A stretch of DNA of 64,000 nucleotides from Diacronema lutheri (GCA_019448385.1 JAGTXO010000008.1:930001-994000); one strand, 5' to 3'. Shown: positions 22,001 through 29,904, counted from the first letter of the stretch. Numbers and translations: made by a program. The notes: generated by a model from the sequence alone, not told the origin.

Positions 22001-23154
22001 TTCCGGGCAAGAAGAGCCTCATCGTCGGCCACTTCCTCCGCATCGACGCCGAATTCCTCCAGGCTTGGCTGCGCTGCACCGAGGACTTTGTGCGGGAGTT
22101 CGGCAGAGGCTGCGACGCGGGGCGGCCGATCACCGCAGGCAACAACCGCACGCGCATCTTCAACGTGGTGTTCAAGATGGACGTGTCGCGCGCGCTCCGG
22201 CGCGCCAACCGCGCGGGTGGCCACGTCTCGTCGATCCAGACGGACGGCAAGGCCGCGTCCGTCCTGCGCACGTGCGACGCGCCGCTCGCGAGTCGCCTTG
22301 GCGGGCGCGACGAGCTCGGGCGCACCGACTACCTCGACCGCGAGACGCTGCGCCGCTACACGCCCGAGCAGATCGTCGTGTTCGACCCGGGCAAGAACAA
22401 GCTCTTCTTCGCGTGGGCGTGCGCGCTGTTCGGCGCGACGCGTCCGCGCACGCTCAGCTGGTCGGCGGCGCGGCACCGGCGGCTCGCCGGCGAGCGCCGC
22501 GCGACGGAGCGGATGCTGCGGCGCAAGAAGATGACGGTCGTGCGCGGCGACCCGCAGCGCCGCTCGATCGCGCAGCTCGAGGAGGCGCTCGCGGGCCGCG
22601 ACGGCCACGGCGCGCCGCTGCTCAACGAGGACGAGCGCCGCGAGGCGCGCGAGCTGCTGCGAGGCGCGTACGGGCACGAGTGGTTCCGCACGCGCCGCAT
22701 GCACGCCTACTCCAACCACCAGCGCGCGCACAGCAGGATGGTCGACGCGTTCGCGGCGACGTACGGCGGGCCGGGCGAGGTCGTGATCGCGGTCGGCGAC
22801 TGGAGTCTGCAGCTGCACTACCCCAAGTTTGGCAAGTGGCACGAGCGCGGCAAGATGCCGTCGCAGACGATGGGCATCGTCGACGCCTTCCGCGCGCGCG
22901 GCTACACGATCGGCTTCATCGACGAGAGCTACACGTCGCAGGACTGCAGCAAGTGCGACGGCAAGAGCTGCTGCGACTTCTTCACCAAGACGCGCCGGCA
23001 GGTCCGCGTGCGCAAGCACGACCCGTCGAGCCCGATGACCAACCGCGTCGTCAAGACGCTCGTGCGCTGCGCGTGGTGCCGAACCATCTTTGACCGCGAC
23101 TTCAACGCCGCGCGCAACATCTACAAGAAGGCGCTCGAGCTGCGCGGGCCGTGA
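19063..23154 (+). CDS. Fanzor: eukaryotic TnpB-like RNA-guided nuclease
   Basis: A 1363-aa ORF from ATG 19063; the frame is open upstream to 18283, so the true start is uncertain. The C-terminal ~670 residues (from nt 21140) are the Fanzor core. RuvC-I is VVFDPGKNKLFFAW (D1108). A segment VVIAVGDWS (D1246) sits where TnpB has RuvC-II. Then IDESYTSQDCSKC supplies the relocated glutamate typical of Fanzor (E1288). The zinc ribbon is C1295/C1298 and C1336/C1339, and RuvC-III is FDRDFNAARNIY (D1346). All four zinc cysteines and the acidic residues are intact. The N-terminal ~690 residues are unusual: a hydrophobic leader, a 98-aa tandem duplication, an acidic serine stretch, an RGG tract and a PPRKRRRH nuclear-localisation-like patch. 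It is predicted to cut DNA guided by an RNA made from its 3' flank. Compared with other ORFs in the insertion it is undamaged. Confidence 0.9.
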   Translation: MTARLVPITLAIAACFGAARGTGLLDTAPLALSASSSSASPLADAVSVVALRPADMFAGGTVVPSLRNVGGIVARSASSALLADAKDGRTYAPPDGGARRTAQASRPPPSPFASIVHERRRSRRERRQEALAARRWPRRLCRRRLCTSARVPLRARAARGARAAALALCCAGLACSAACMAGRCATVALPPIAAELAVLAKLSARAACEWALAGGVLRDGAIAAASALAQVWATTRLHTAALAMLGGGRRRRHEPARGARATALALCRAGLACSSACMAGRCAAVALPPIAAGLAVLAKLSARAACEWALAGGVSRDGAIAAASALAQVWATTRLHTAALAMLGGGRRRHEPARGADACARASDEASAPAPEPCAQYGACEPRHAAGGRGSRCDSRSRVPPREQPPRVWPPFLLSEPRCDFRRYLYQGGIERLEHYVGAHRTDMVMAHLAEQDKLYAKNCDEMGQPRMRTAVQLAAAAAARASDAARSAAAALPAPAAPLPAAAPPAAEPAPHAEAEVCGECEPGAPRACADGGEAEARAGAARADRSPLPPAAAADARATAGARAPRMPSRRACGARCAHGCAATGGDERASRAATGATSCADASSDASSSGESLYAGSDSDSDSGDGGGGRGGGRGGGRGGRGGRGGRGGRGGRGGRGGRGGRGGRGAGGGGGGAGGGGGGRGGGGPPRKRRRHVRATQRTNALDDADRAQSIKLQLKTIVRPAYLQHLQDFAVKFDRIAALAIEVGVDFAERALRSGEELPAVWTESYWRAVIWAVTRRANAAGATPQHGQLGADLADFAGAHHAVLAAGGPIEVAYMGKPLGFLAAQLTTNYVNHVRTSGLYGALEALVKVHLARATRAEQVAAAGTAAPPAGNGALSAQTMRHARRRCTRLIWRGQIDDASLPAALRDDDDLLREVLPAWELFDADYDGDHNMGWYLNRPPGESNNVGDGYRAMLRVLDAARQANGDKPIGPKRLPGKKSLIVGHFLRIDAEFLQAWLRCTEDFVREFGRGCDAGRPITAGNNRTRIFNVVFKMDVSRALRRANRAGGHVSSIQTDGKAASVLRTCDAPLASRLGGRDELGRTDYLDRETLRRYTPEQIVVFDPGKNKLFFAWACALFGATRPRTLSWSAARHRRLAGERRATERMLRRKKMTVVRGDPQRRSIAQLEEALAGRDGHGAPLLNEDERREARELLRGAYGHEWFRTRRMHAYSNHQRAHSRMVDAFAATYGGPGEVVIAVGDWSLQLHYPKFGKWHERGKMPSQTMGIVDAFRARGYTIGFIDESYTSQDCSKCDGKSCCDFFTKTRRQVRVRKHDPSSPMTNRVVKTLVRCAWCRTIFDRDFNAARNIYKKALELRGP
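19535..20120 (+). repeat. 294-bp tandem duplication inside Fanzor N-terminal extension
   Basis: Two adjacent copies encode near-identical 98-aa units (ALALC(C/R)AGLACS, RAACEWALAGGV, ALAQVWATTRLHTAALAMLG). GCTCGCGCTG at 19557 recurs at 19851. Few substitutions indicate recent duplication. Confidence 0.9.
20945..21125 (+). repeat. RGG/glycine-rich coding tract in Fanzor
   Basis: Repeats of GGACGCGGC encode RGG triplets (GRGGRGGRGG...) and then glycine runs, directly before the basic PPRKRRRH. RGG boxes commonly bind RNA. Confidence 0.9.
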
Positions 23155-23800
23155 GCGACGGGGCTGCCGCCGGACACGAGCGCGCGCGCGCGCGCACCGC
23201 GCGCTCGTGTCCGGCGGCGCAGCCCCCTCGCCGCTCGCTCGCGCCCGAGCTGACGCGCGCGGCCGCGCGCGTGGCGAGCTCCTCCGCTCGCCACGCACCG
23301 CGGTTGCCGACGCGCGCTCGCGCAAGCACCAGCACCACGCCGCAAGGCGCACAGACCTGCACGCTCCGTACGGCGGCGCTGCTGTCGGAGGCAAGTTGCT
23401 TGCCCCCAGCAGCAGGCCGTCGGGCCGATCCGCCCCGTGCGTGTGCACGGGGCGGTCGGGCACTTGGGTTACCGCGTCCGCGGATCGCGCGCGCACAGGC
23501 GCGCGCGGCTGCGTTCGCGCACAGGCCGCTACTAGGTGTGCGGTCCCCTCTGCTCGGAGTTTGCGCCGATGGCACAGGCCGCCGGCGTCACGCAAACGAG
23601 GTCACATCGTCTGCCGCAGTTTGGGCTCGCCCATTTTGGGCGAGCCCAGCTGTGGGCCCCCGGCCGCGCTGGCCGGGGGCGCGTTGCTTTCTGGACGCGG
23701 CGGCCCCAGAGAGCGCGCCCCTGCCCCTGCGGTCGGCGCGCGTGCGCGCGCCGACCGCAGGGGCCAGGGTTGCGATCATGTATGGGGCGCACAGGCGCCC
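23155..23800 (+). ncRNA. Candidate Fanzor guide-RNA (omegaRNA) scaffold: hairpin array to element right end
   Basis: There is no ORF of interest here, but many perfect or near-perfect hairpins lie between the Fanzor stop and the element end. 23160-23224: ~27-bp stem with a 2-nt bulge. 23267-23294: 10-bp stem. 23430-23454: 11-bp stem with a GTGT loop. A GCGCGC-ACAG-GCGCGC hairpin lies near 23490-23510. 23623-23647: 10-bp stem with an ATTTT loop. 23656-23680: 10-bp stem. 23723-23764: perfect 20-bp stem with a 2-nt loop. 23785-23800: 6-bp stem with an ACAG loop, ending exactly at TATATA. In TnpB and Fanzor systems the guide RNA derives from the 3' flank and ends at the transposon right end, with the guide coming from flanking DNA. 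Position and structure fit; transcription and binding are not shown. Confidence 0.55.
23723..23764 (+). other. Perfect 20-bp-stem hairpin, part of the array
   Basis: GCCCCTGCGGTCGGCGCGCG, loop TG, then its exact reverse complement. It is the most stable single element of the array and could alternatively be a transcription-terminating or protein-binding site. Confidence 0.85.
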
Positions 23801-24366
23801 TATATATGCACCGGGAAGGGGTCTGCCGGACATCGTCATCGCGGTACGACCCGGACGCGCTCGACGACACGCTCGCGCACATCACGAACCACTGCGTGCA
23901 GGAGCGCGGCGCCCACTTTTCAAAGCACGAGCCGGGGAACGAGCTCTTCTTCGAAGAGTTTGACCGCGTGCTGCGCGAGAGCGCGCGCATGTCGTTCTCG
24001 GAGAACGTGTGGCCGCAGCTTCGCCGGATCGTCCGGCACGTCGCGGCCGCGGCGCGCGACGCGCTCGCGCCCGCGACGGTCGAGCGAGGCGGCGGCGGCG
24101 GTGTCGGCGGCGGCGGCGGCGGGGCGCTCGGTTGGCAGCTCTTCGGTTTCGACTTCCTGCTCGACGCCGAGCAGCGTGCGCATCTGCTCGAAGTGAACGG
24201 CTCGCCCGCGATTGCCGACGCGCTCCGCGCCAAGATCACGACCGACCTGGCGCGGGCCCTGCTCGCGCGGCTCGGCGGCGTGTCGCAGCCGGCCACGCAC
24301 GCCGACGCCGACGCGCGCGCGCAGGCGGTGGCCGGCGACTTTGTCCTCGTGTACAGCCCGACCTGA
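23801..24366 (+). pseudogene. TTL: Tubulin--tyrosine ligase, 3' part
   Basis: It begins with the second TATATA (23801-23806). The coding frame then resumes at 23807 with HREGVCRTSS and continues with ALDDTLAHITNHCVQ, HEPGNELFFEEF, LFGFDFLLD and LLEVNGSPA to the TGA at 24364-24366. These blocks match the C-terminal ATP-grasp half of TTL in order and spacing, including the NHC motif and the Glu-x-Asn Mg-binding motif (LEVNGSP). A poly-glycine insert (24087-24122) is specific to this copy. It has no start codon or promoter of its own and needs 5829-6876 to be complete. Identical composition on both sides and no further lesion suggest that the interruption is recent. Confidence 0.87.
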
Positions 24367-24810
24367 GGCGGCACTTGCCGTGGAGCAGCGAGCAGCAAGC
24401 CTTGTCGGTCATCGCCAAATCGGGCGTGGCGGAGTGCCAGGTGCCCATCATTGGCGGCGTGGCTTGGCGGCATGGCTGCATGGCGATGCTCGCGCAAAGC
24501 TCGGCGGCGAGGTCGTCCATGCGGAACAGCCGGCATCCTGTCCCTCCTCGTCGAGGCGGCCGTTCTGTGCAAGATTGACCCTGATGATCTCTTGAATCGG
24601 CAAAAGAAATGGTGAGCGCAACGGTGAGTTGGCGTTCTGGCCTCAGCTCGTGCGGGCGCGCAGCTCGTCGTCGCGCACGAGCGCGCGCCTGTGGACGATA
24701 CGCTTCTCGACCTGCGCGGCGCCAACGGCCGGGCCACACGGGCTCGTCAAGTGAGCAAGCAAGCCAAGCGCGAGCGCACAGCGGTGGCAAAAGTCAGCGA
24801 GGTCAAGCGG
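24367..24810. other. Gap between TTL and CCDC47 3' ends
   Basis: I see no domain-bearing ORF on either strand. The minus strand from about 24885 to 24645 keeps short open stretches rich in basic residues and could hold a missed 3' exon of CCDC47. Confidence 0.35.
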
Positions 24811-26229
24811 TCAGCGCCAGGTCGCGCCGGCGCGGGGGAGGCGGTGGCGGCATGCAGGCTCGGGCTTGGCTTTGGCGCGCGGGCGGAGACGCTTGCTGCA
24901 GGACACTTGCCAAGCACCGGGGCGAAGGCCGCGGGCGGGGAAAGGGTGCGTCGGGCGGGTGCGCGCCATCGCGCGCACCGCCGCATCGAGCTCGCACTCG
25001 GCCGCGCCTTCGAAGGCAGCGAGAGCCGCGAGCAGGCACTGGCTCGCGACGGACGGCGCGTGGTAGGATACGCCGATGTGCCCGTCGGACTCGTCGCGCG
25101 GCTGCGGTAGGACGGCGGAGAGGCGCGCGACGCGCGTCGCGCCCGCCCAGTGCGTGCGCGCCGACTGATCGTCGAGGCTGTCAGTGACATGCAGCCACTC
25201 AACCGACTCAGCGAGGTCGCGGAGCGCGCGGACAACAAGCGGCCCGAGCACCGCGCGCGCTACCTCCTCCGCCTCCGCGTACACGGCGAAGCTGCGCGGC
25301 AGCTCGGGCACGTCAAGGGCGATCGAGTCGAACCGCGCGCAGAAGCGGCCAACGTCGTCCGAGGACGGCGCGTGCGCGAGCCACTCCTTCTCGGCGGAGA
25401 GGCGGACGATGGCAACAATCGTGGGCGCCGAGTGCGTGCGCGCGCGCGCCGCGCCCGCGCCGCGGCGCGTGCCGCCCATTGCAGCTGGCTGCGTGGACAC
25501 GGGGCCGCGCCATCGTGGGTCGGGTGCCCAGCCGAGCTCGACGACGACTCTGTCTTCGGTTGGGCGCGCGAGCGCGGGCAGCAGCCGCCGACAGGCCTCG
25601 AGGGGTGCATGGCGCGGCGCAAGGCGCAGCGTGACGAGCGCGTAATCGCACCGCTCGCGCCCCGTCATGTGGAGCGTGTAACGGTCAGATGCGACGCGCG
25701 TCCACACCTCGCGCGCACGCGCTCGCCCGCTGCGGCCGTTGCCGCGCGGCGCACGTGGCAGCTGGTGCGGCCAGTGGCGCCCGTCTGTCGCGGCCATGCG
25801 TACTGCCTCCTCGCACCCCACTGCTGCGAACAGCCTGCGCGCCGGCTCGGCGAGCTCCGCCTCGACCGCGTCGAAGACGATCGCGTTGGCCGCGTTGCCG
25901 CGCACGTACAGTCCGACGACGGCGAGAACGCACGCGAGGCCGACGAGTTCGAGGACGTGCACCTGCATCGCACGGCTGCCGCGCACACGCCGTATGATCT
26001 CGGCCGGGCTCGGACGGATCGGCCGCCGCCGCGCTCCCGCGCGCACGTCGCCATCCGCGCACCCGTCGTCCACGCACAGACGATCGGCAGGCTCGCACGC
26101 CCGTCGCCACGCCCCGCGCCCGTCCCCGCGCGCCCCGCGCGCCAACGGCACGTCGCACCGCGCGTCTGCGGTCGTGGGAACGGTCCGCAACACGAGTGCG
26201 ACGAGCGCCCACGCACCACGAGCGCCCAT
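24811..26229 (-). CDS. CCDC47: CCDC47-like ER membrane protein (PAT complex subunit, DUF1682)
   Basis: CCDC47 is an ER protein of the PAT chaperone complex that helps insert multipass membrane proteins. Here an N-terminal signal peptide (MGARGAWALVALVLRTV) and a transmembrane helix (VLELVGLACVLAVVGLYVRG) precede the DUF1682 region: YTLHMTGRERCDYALVTLRL, LLPALARPTEDRVVVEL, IVAIVRLSAEKEWLAHA, LVVRALRDLAESVEWLHVTD and SLDDQ. These align in order with the animal protein. The long Lys/Glu-rich C-terminal tail is not evident. The ORF ends in a short basic tail, and a GTGCGCG...CAG intron at about 24990-24880 could lead to a different last exon, so the 3' end is uncertain. Its start lies only 38 bp from the IQUB start. 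Confidence 0.8.
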   Translation of the reverse strand: MGARGAWALVALVLRTVPTTADARCDVPLARGARGDGRGAWRRACEPADRLCVDDGCADGDVRAGARRRPIRPSPAEIIRRVRGSRAMQVHVLELVGLACVLAVVGLYVRGNAANAIVFDAVEAELAEPARRLFAAVGCEEAVRMAATDGRHWPHQLPRAPRGNGRSGRARAREVWTRVASDRYTLHMTGRERCDYALVTLRLAPRHAPLEACRRLLPALARPTEDRVVVELGWAPDPRWRGPVSTQPAAMGGTRRGAGAARARTHSAPTIVAIVRLSAEKEWLAHAPSSDDVGRFCARFDSIALDVPELPRSFAVYAEAEEVARAVLGPLVVRALRDLAESVEWLHVTDSLDDQSARTHWAGATRVARLSAVLPQPRDESDGHIGVSYHAPSVASQCLLAALAAFEGAAECELDAAVRAMARTRPTHPFPARGLRPGAWQVSCSKRLRPRAKAKPEPACRHRLPRAGATWR

Positions 26230-26267
26230 CGTGGATGGCGGTTACTCACCAGAGGGGCGAAGGCACG
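26230..26267. promoter_or_regulatory. 38-bp divergent spacer between CCDC47 and IQUB start codons
   Basis: The two start codons face away from each other with only 38 bp between them. The promoters must overlap the opposite gene's 5' sequence. No TATA-like motif is visible. Confidence 0.5.
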
Positions 26268-28930
26268 ATGGACGAGGCGCCGGAGACGACGGGAGCGCCT
26301 GGGCCGGAGGAGGTGCCTGCACAGGCCGAGGCCGAGGCCGCGTCGGTGGATGCGGCGGCGCGGGTGGATACCGATGCACCGCCCGCGCCGACGGTGGATT
26401 CCACCGCGACCGCTGAGCCCGCCCTCACCGGCGAGGTGCCGCCGCCGCTGCAGCTCGCCGTCGATGCCGCGCCCCCCGCGCCCGAGCTCCCGCGCGCGCG
26501 CATACCCGCGCCAGCGGCGCCCGCCGCCGAGTTCGCGGCCGCGCCTGTTAAGCGGCCACAGCTTTCGCCGTCTGCAACCCAACCAGCTGCCGACGAGCCG
26601 GCCGAGCTGCCGTTCGACGCGCCGCGCGCCGGGCTGTACCAAATCACGTTCACGCTGCAGCCCGACGGGTACGCCGCTTCGCGCCACGCGCGTGCGCGCC
26701 CGCTTCGCCCCGCCGCGCGATGTCCGACCGCGCCACCGCGTTGTACCACCGCCGCGCCGCGCAGCTACACGCACAAGGGCGAGTACGCCCCGAACATGAC
26801 GCTTGGCGAGGTCGCTGTCGCGCTCGACAATGAGCTGCACATACCTGCGCAGTCGCTCGTCTTCTCGCTCCACGGGCGGCAGCTGCCGCATTCGACGCGC
26901 CTGTCCGATCATGGCCTCTCGCTTGACGTGCCCAACGCCCTCTCGATGGCCGTCCAGGTCGGCGTGCAGAAGCCCGCGCCAACCGACTACGTCATGCCCG
27001 ATGTCATCACGGTGGAAGTCACCTTTGAGGACGCACCGCCGAGGGTCATTCACGTGCGTGCGCCGAGCGCTACGCCACACGTGCCGTCTGCCGCTCGCGC
27101 GCTGCCCTCGCGCGCCGTCATTGCGCCGCCGCTGACGCCGCCGCCGCCGCCGCCGCCGCCGTCTCCGCCGTGCAGGTGCCCGTCGAGCGCGACCTGCCGA
27201 TGCGCGGCAAGCCGTTCCTCGGCGGCTTCAGGCACAAGCAGACGGGCGTCGAGTTTCACCACGCCTCGTCGCAGTCGATGCCCGCGCCAAAGCGCGTCGA
27301 CGACGGCGCGCCGCCGCCGATCGTGCGAAACCACCGTGACACGCAGACCGCTGTCGTTGTGACGCGCTCGCAGCAGGCGGTGCGAGAACAGGGCACGCAG
27401 ATGACCAAGCTCGGCGTCGAGGTGGACCCGGCTGCGGACCGGCTGCTCCGGCCGATGCCCTATTTCTCCTCCGACGATTACGACCTGCTCCGCCTCGAGA
27501 AGGCGATCGACCTGCAGCGCTACACGCGCGGCTTCTTCGCGCGCAGCCGCGCCGCCGAGCTCATTGCCCTCGCCGCGCGCCGCGAGGTCGAGCTGCGCGC
27601 GGCGGACGACGCGCGCCGCGCCGAAGCAGAGGCGCGCCACCGACGCGAGGTCGAGCGACGGATGAACCCACGCACGTGCGCGCATCGCGCGGGCGAGCGC
27701 CGCGCGGGCGCGCGCGCGCGGCGCGCGCCCGCGTTGCCCGCGCGACCCCGGTTGCCTGCGGCCAGCCTGACTCGCGCTCGTTCGTGCACCCCCTCTCTCG
27801 CCGGCCGCGCGCTGCTCTGGCTGGCAGGTATGATGATTTTGAGACGTTATTTAACGAACTCGAGGCATGGCGGCTTTCCGAGAGCGCAAAGATCAACGAC
27901 CCAGCGACGGGCCTGGACGAGGCCGAGCGCTCCGCCGCGCGCGCGCAGCTGCTGCAGCGCGAGCAGAAGCTGCTGCAGACCATTGATCGGTTGCGACTGC
28001 AGGCGGCCGAGGCGAACCGCAACAGGACGATCAGCGGCACGCTCGCGCGCATGGCTGCGCCCAAGCGATGGCAACTGTCGGACGGCGAGCTCGTCGAGGT
28101 GAGCGCGCGCGCGCGCGCGCGGCGCGCCACTCGGCCGTGCGAGCAGCGCGCGCGGTGGCCCCGCGGTGCGCGTTGGCCGCCCAACGCGCACGCACCGGGC
28201 TCGTCTGCGCGCGCGCCACCCGCGCGTGAACGCAGGTGCACACGCCGTACACGACTCGCGCCAAAGAGCTCCACGAGTTGTACAACGGGCTGCGCCTGCC
28301 GCTCCTCTCGATCGACGAGCGTCTGGACGTGCTGCTTCACGTGCGGCGCGCGCGCGCGTGCGGCGCGGGAGAGCGCGCATTGCGCGCGTGGTTCTATTCT
28401 ACAATGGCGGCCGTCGGCAGTGGGCCTTGCGGCGCGCGCGCTCGCCGCCAAGCCGCACTGCGCGCTGCGCGCCGCGCGCGCGCTGCGCGCCACCTTCACT
28501 GCCGTCATTCACGCGCTCGCTCCCGCCGGGCGCTCGTGTCGTGCGGCTCGCGCGGCTCGCAGGTCAAGTGGACAGTGAAGGAGTTTGACTGTAACTTGAC
28601 TCGCGACATTGTCGACCTGATCGACCGCGAGGCGGACATGCTCAACCGTGGGCGGAGCGAGGAGTCGCTCGAGGGCCTGCGCAAGCGACTCGCAAACTTG
28701 TTCCTCCAGTTTGTGCACACGCCGGAATTCAATCCCGAGGCTGCGCGCTTCCAGCAGGTGCGCGCTGGCGCTGATGGGCGTGCCCGCGCGCGACGCCGCG
28801 CGCGCTCTGCGCGAGCCGCGTTTGACGCGCGCTGCGCTGCCTGGCCTTGCGCCTGCGCCGCGCCGCAAAGGTGCCGCTCGAGTTGACAACGCTGCATCCC
28901 GCAATGGGCGGCTCGGGCATCGCCGCGTGA
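26268..28930 (+). CDS. IQUB: IQUB-like flagellar protein (IQ and ubiquitin-like domains)
   Basis: Seven exons: 26268-26668, 26765-27053, 27176-27675, 27828-28098, 28236-28340, 28563-28757 and 28871-28930. Joined, they give 606 aa with no frame conflict. An acidic Ala/Pro N-terminal region precedes a ubiquitin-like domain (MTLGEVAVALDNELHIPAQS, SLHGRQLPHSTRLSDHGL). Then come FLGGFRHKQTGVEFHHA, GTQMTKLGV, an IQ motif (IDLQRYTRGFFARSR), and the IQUB core KELHELYNGLRLP, SIDERLDVLLHV, DLIDREADMLNRGR, LEGLRKRLANLFLQF and TPEFNPEAARFQQ. The order matches animal IQUB, a radial-spoke-associated axonemal protein. The C-terminal ~250 residues of the animal protein are absent; it ends after PLELTTLHPAMGGSGIAA. 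Most introns start GTGCG and end CAG. Confidence 0.88.
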
Positions 28931-28954
28931 GCCCATGCGTCTAGAGTCCCAGGG

Positions 28955-29897
28955 TACGAGTGAAAATTTCACTAGTGAAAATTTTCACATGAAAATTTCA
29001 GTGAAAGTGAAAATGTCTCCAGAAAAGCAGAAATTTTCACGTGAAAATTTTCAGTCCGGGAGTGGCAGTCCGGGAGTGGCAGGCCCAGTTTGTCACTAAA
29101 ATTAATGCCGGCGACGACCAAGCGGCCGCCTTGGCCGGAGCCAGCGTACGCGTCAGCCGCCTGACGAGCGAAGCCCTCCAGCTCCATGCCTGGCGGCAGT
29201 GAGGAGAGCAGGGCCCATTCTTTGCCGCCGGTGGTGCCGTAGAGCTGCATCTGCGCGGCGACTTGCGCCACCTCCGTTGGCGTGTTCTATGCCCCCCTTG
29301 CGCGGCGGCGGCGGCGGCCGCAGCAGGTGCACGGACTGCGAGGGCGCGAGCGACTTTAAGCTGGCTGTCGCGGCAGGGGTGTGCAAGCAAAGAAGGAGGG
29401 CCGCGAGAGCGGCACCATGCGGAGCGCACCCTCTGGCCCCTCCTGCGCGGCCTCCTCCGCAGCGGCATCGTTGCGATAAACTCGTCGCGGTGCGGGCGGT
29501 CGTCGGCGCAAACCAAGCAATTGCGCTGTTTCCACCGTGTGGAGTTGCAGTGTTCGACGACGAAGCCGCACATCATGCACACCGCTGCCTTGTCTTGCGC
29601 AGTCGGCACGCGCTTGATACCTTTCCGGTCGAGGGCGCTTGCGAGCGTCGCGCGTGCGCGCGCACGCGTAGCTGTCTTGCCCGCCTTGAGGCAGGCCATG
29701 CCACCGAGATCCAAGAAGATCGCCTCAAGACCAGAGTCATCCATACTGATGAGGGACGTCTTGTGCTTGTCGACCACGGCGCGCAGGCACGCCGACCAGA
29801 CGGGCGACCCGTTGCGCGCAGGGTTCGAGATTTTCAGTGAAAATGCTTTTTGACGTTTTCACCTGAAAATTTTCACCAGAAATTTTCACTGAAACAC
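28955..29897 (-). mobile_element. ~0.94-kb element with GTGAAAATTTTCAC-type terminal repeats
   Basis: Both ends carry clusters of GTGAAAATTTTCAC palindromes. Left (28960-29060): AGTGAAAATTTCACTAGTGA. Right (29830-29897), reverse complemented: CAGTGAAAATTTCTGGTGAA. These act as imperfect TIRs around a GC-rich core. The AT-rich ends contrast sharply with the surroundings. No clear TSD and no recognised transposase, so class unknown. Confidence 0.5.
29037..29825 (-). CDS. Hypothetical ORF with CxxC clusters inside the TIR element
   Basis: Unrecognised. The minus strand reads VVDKHKTSLISMDDSGLEAI, then a cysteine/histidine cluster (VCMMCGFVVEHC, RNCLVCADDRPH). In a second frame nearer the left end it reads VAAQMQLYGTTGGKEWALLS, with a frame change near 29290. 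Both halves end at the TIR arrays, so it is probably the residue of an element-encoded protein. The paired cysteines suggest a zinc finger. No catalytic motif is visible. Confidence 0.35.
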   Translation of the reverse strand, partial: NPARNGSPVWSACLRAVVDKHKTSLISMDDSGLEAIFLDLGGMACLKAGKTATRARARATLASALDRKGIKRVPTAQDKAAVCMMCGFVVEHCNSTRWKQRNCLVCADDRPHRDEFIATMPLRRRPRRRGQRVRSAWCRSRGPPSLLAHPCRDSQLKVARALAVRAPAAAAAAAAQGGHRTRQRRWRKSPRRCSSTAPPAAKNGPCSPHCRQAWSWRASLVRRLTRTLAPAKAAAWSSPALILVTNWACHSRTATPGLKIFT

Positions 29898-29904
29898 GTG
29901 AAGG

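Larger units (their letters stand above)
6877..23800 (+). mobile_element. Large Fanzor-bearing insertion element in TTL (~16.9 kb)
   Basis: This segment interrupts a TTL exon between two TATATA copies. The left end begins CGGCGCGGTCC. The right end, read inward on the other strand, begins GGGCGCCTGTG, so the termini share only a short imperfect (C/G)GGCGC inverted match. The first 423 bp recur at 51816-52238, also directly after AATATA, which independently marks the left boundary. The contents, in order, are a degenerate minus-strand ORF, a large MITE-derived palindrome, a frameshifted PIF1-like helicase fused behind a virus-like domain, a broken cysteine-cluster ORF, poly-C and poly-G tracts, Fanzor, and a hairpin-rich tail. 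Older nested insertions probably inflated its size. The transposase that moved it is not identified; the boundaries are better supported than the element class. Confidence 0.7.

Noticed and set aside
6877-23800. Very long natural TTL intron
   Set aside because: The 6-bp duplication at both edges, the exact frame restoration after removing one copy, and the left-end repeat elsewhere all favour insertion.
6877-23806. Mariner-type TA target duplication with TATA-containing TIRs
   Set aside because: Removing the element with a 2-bp or 4-bp duplication leaves TTL out of frame; only a TSD giving TATATA once restores it.
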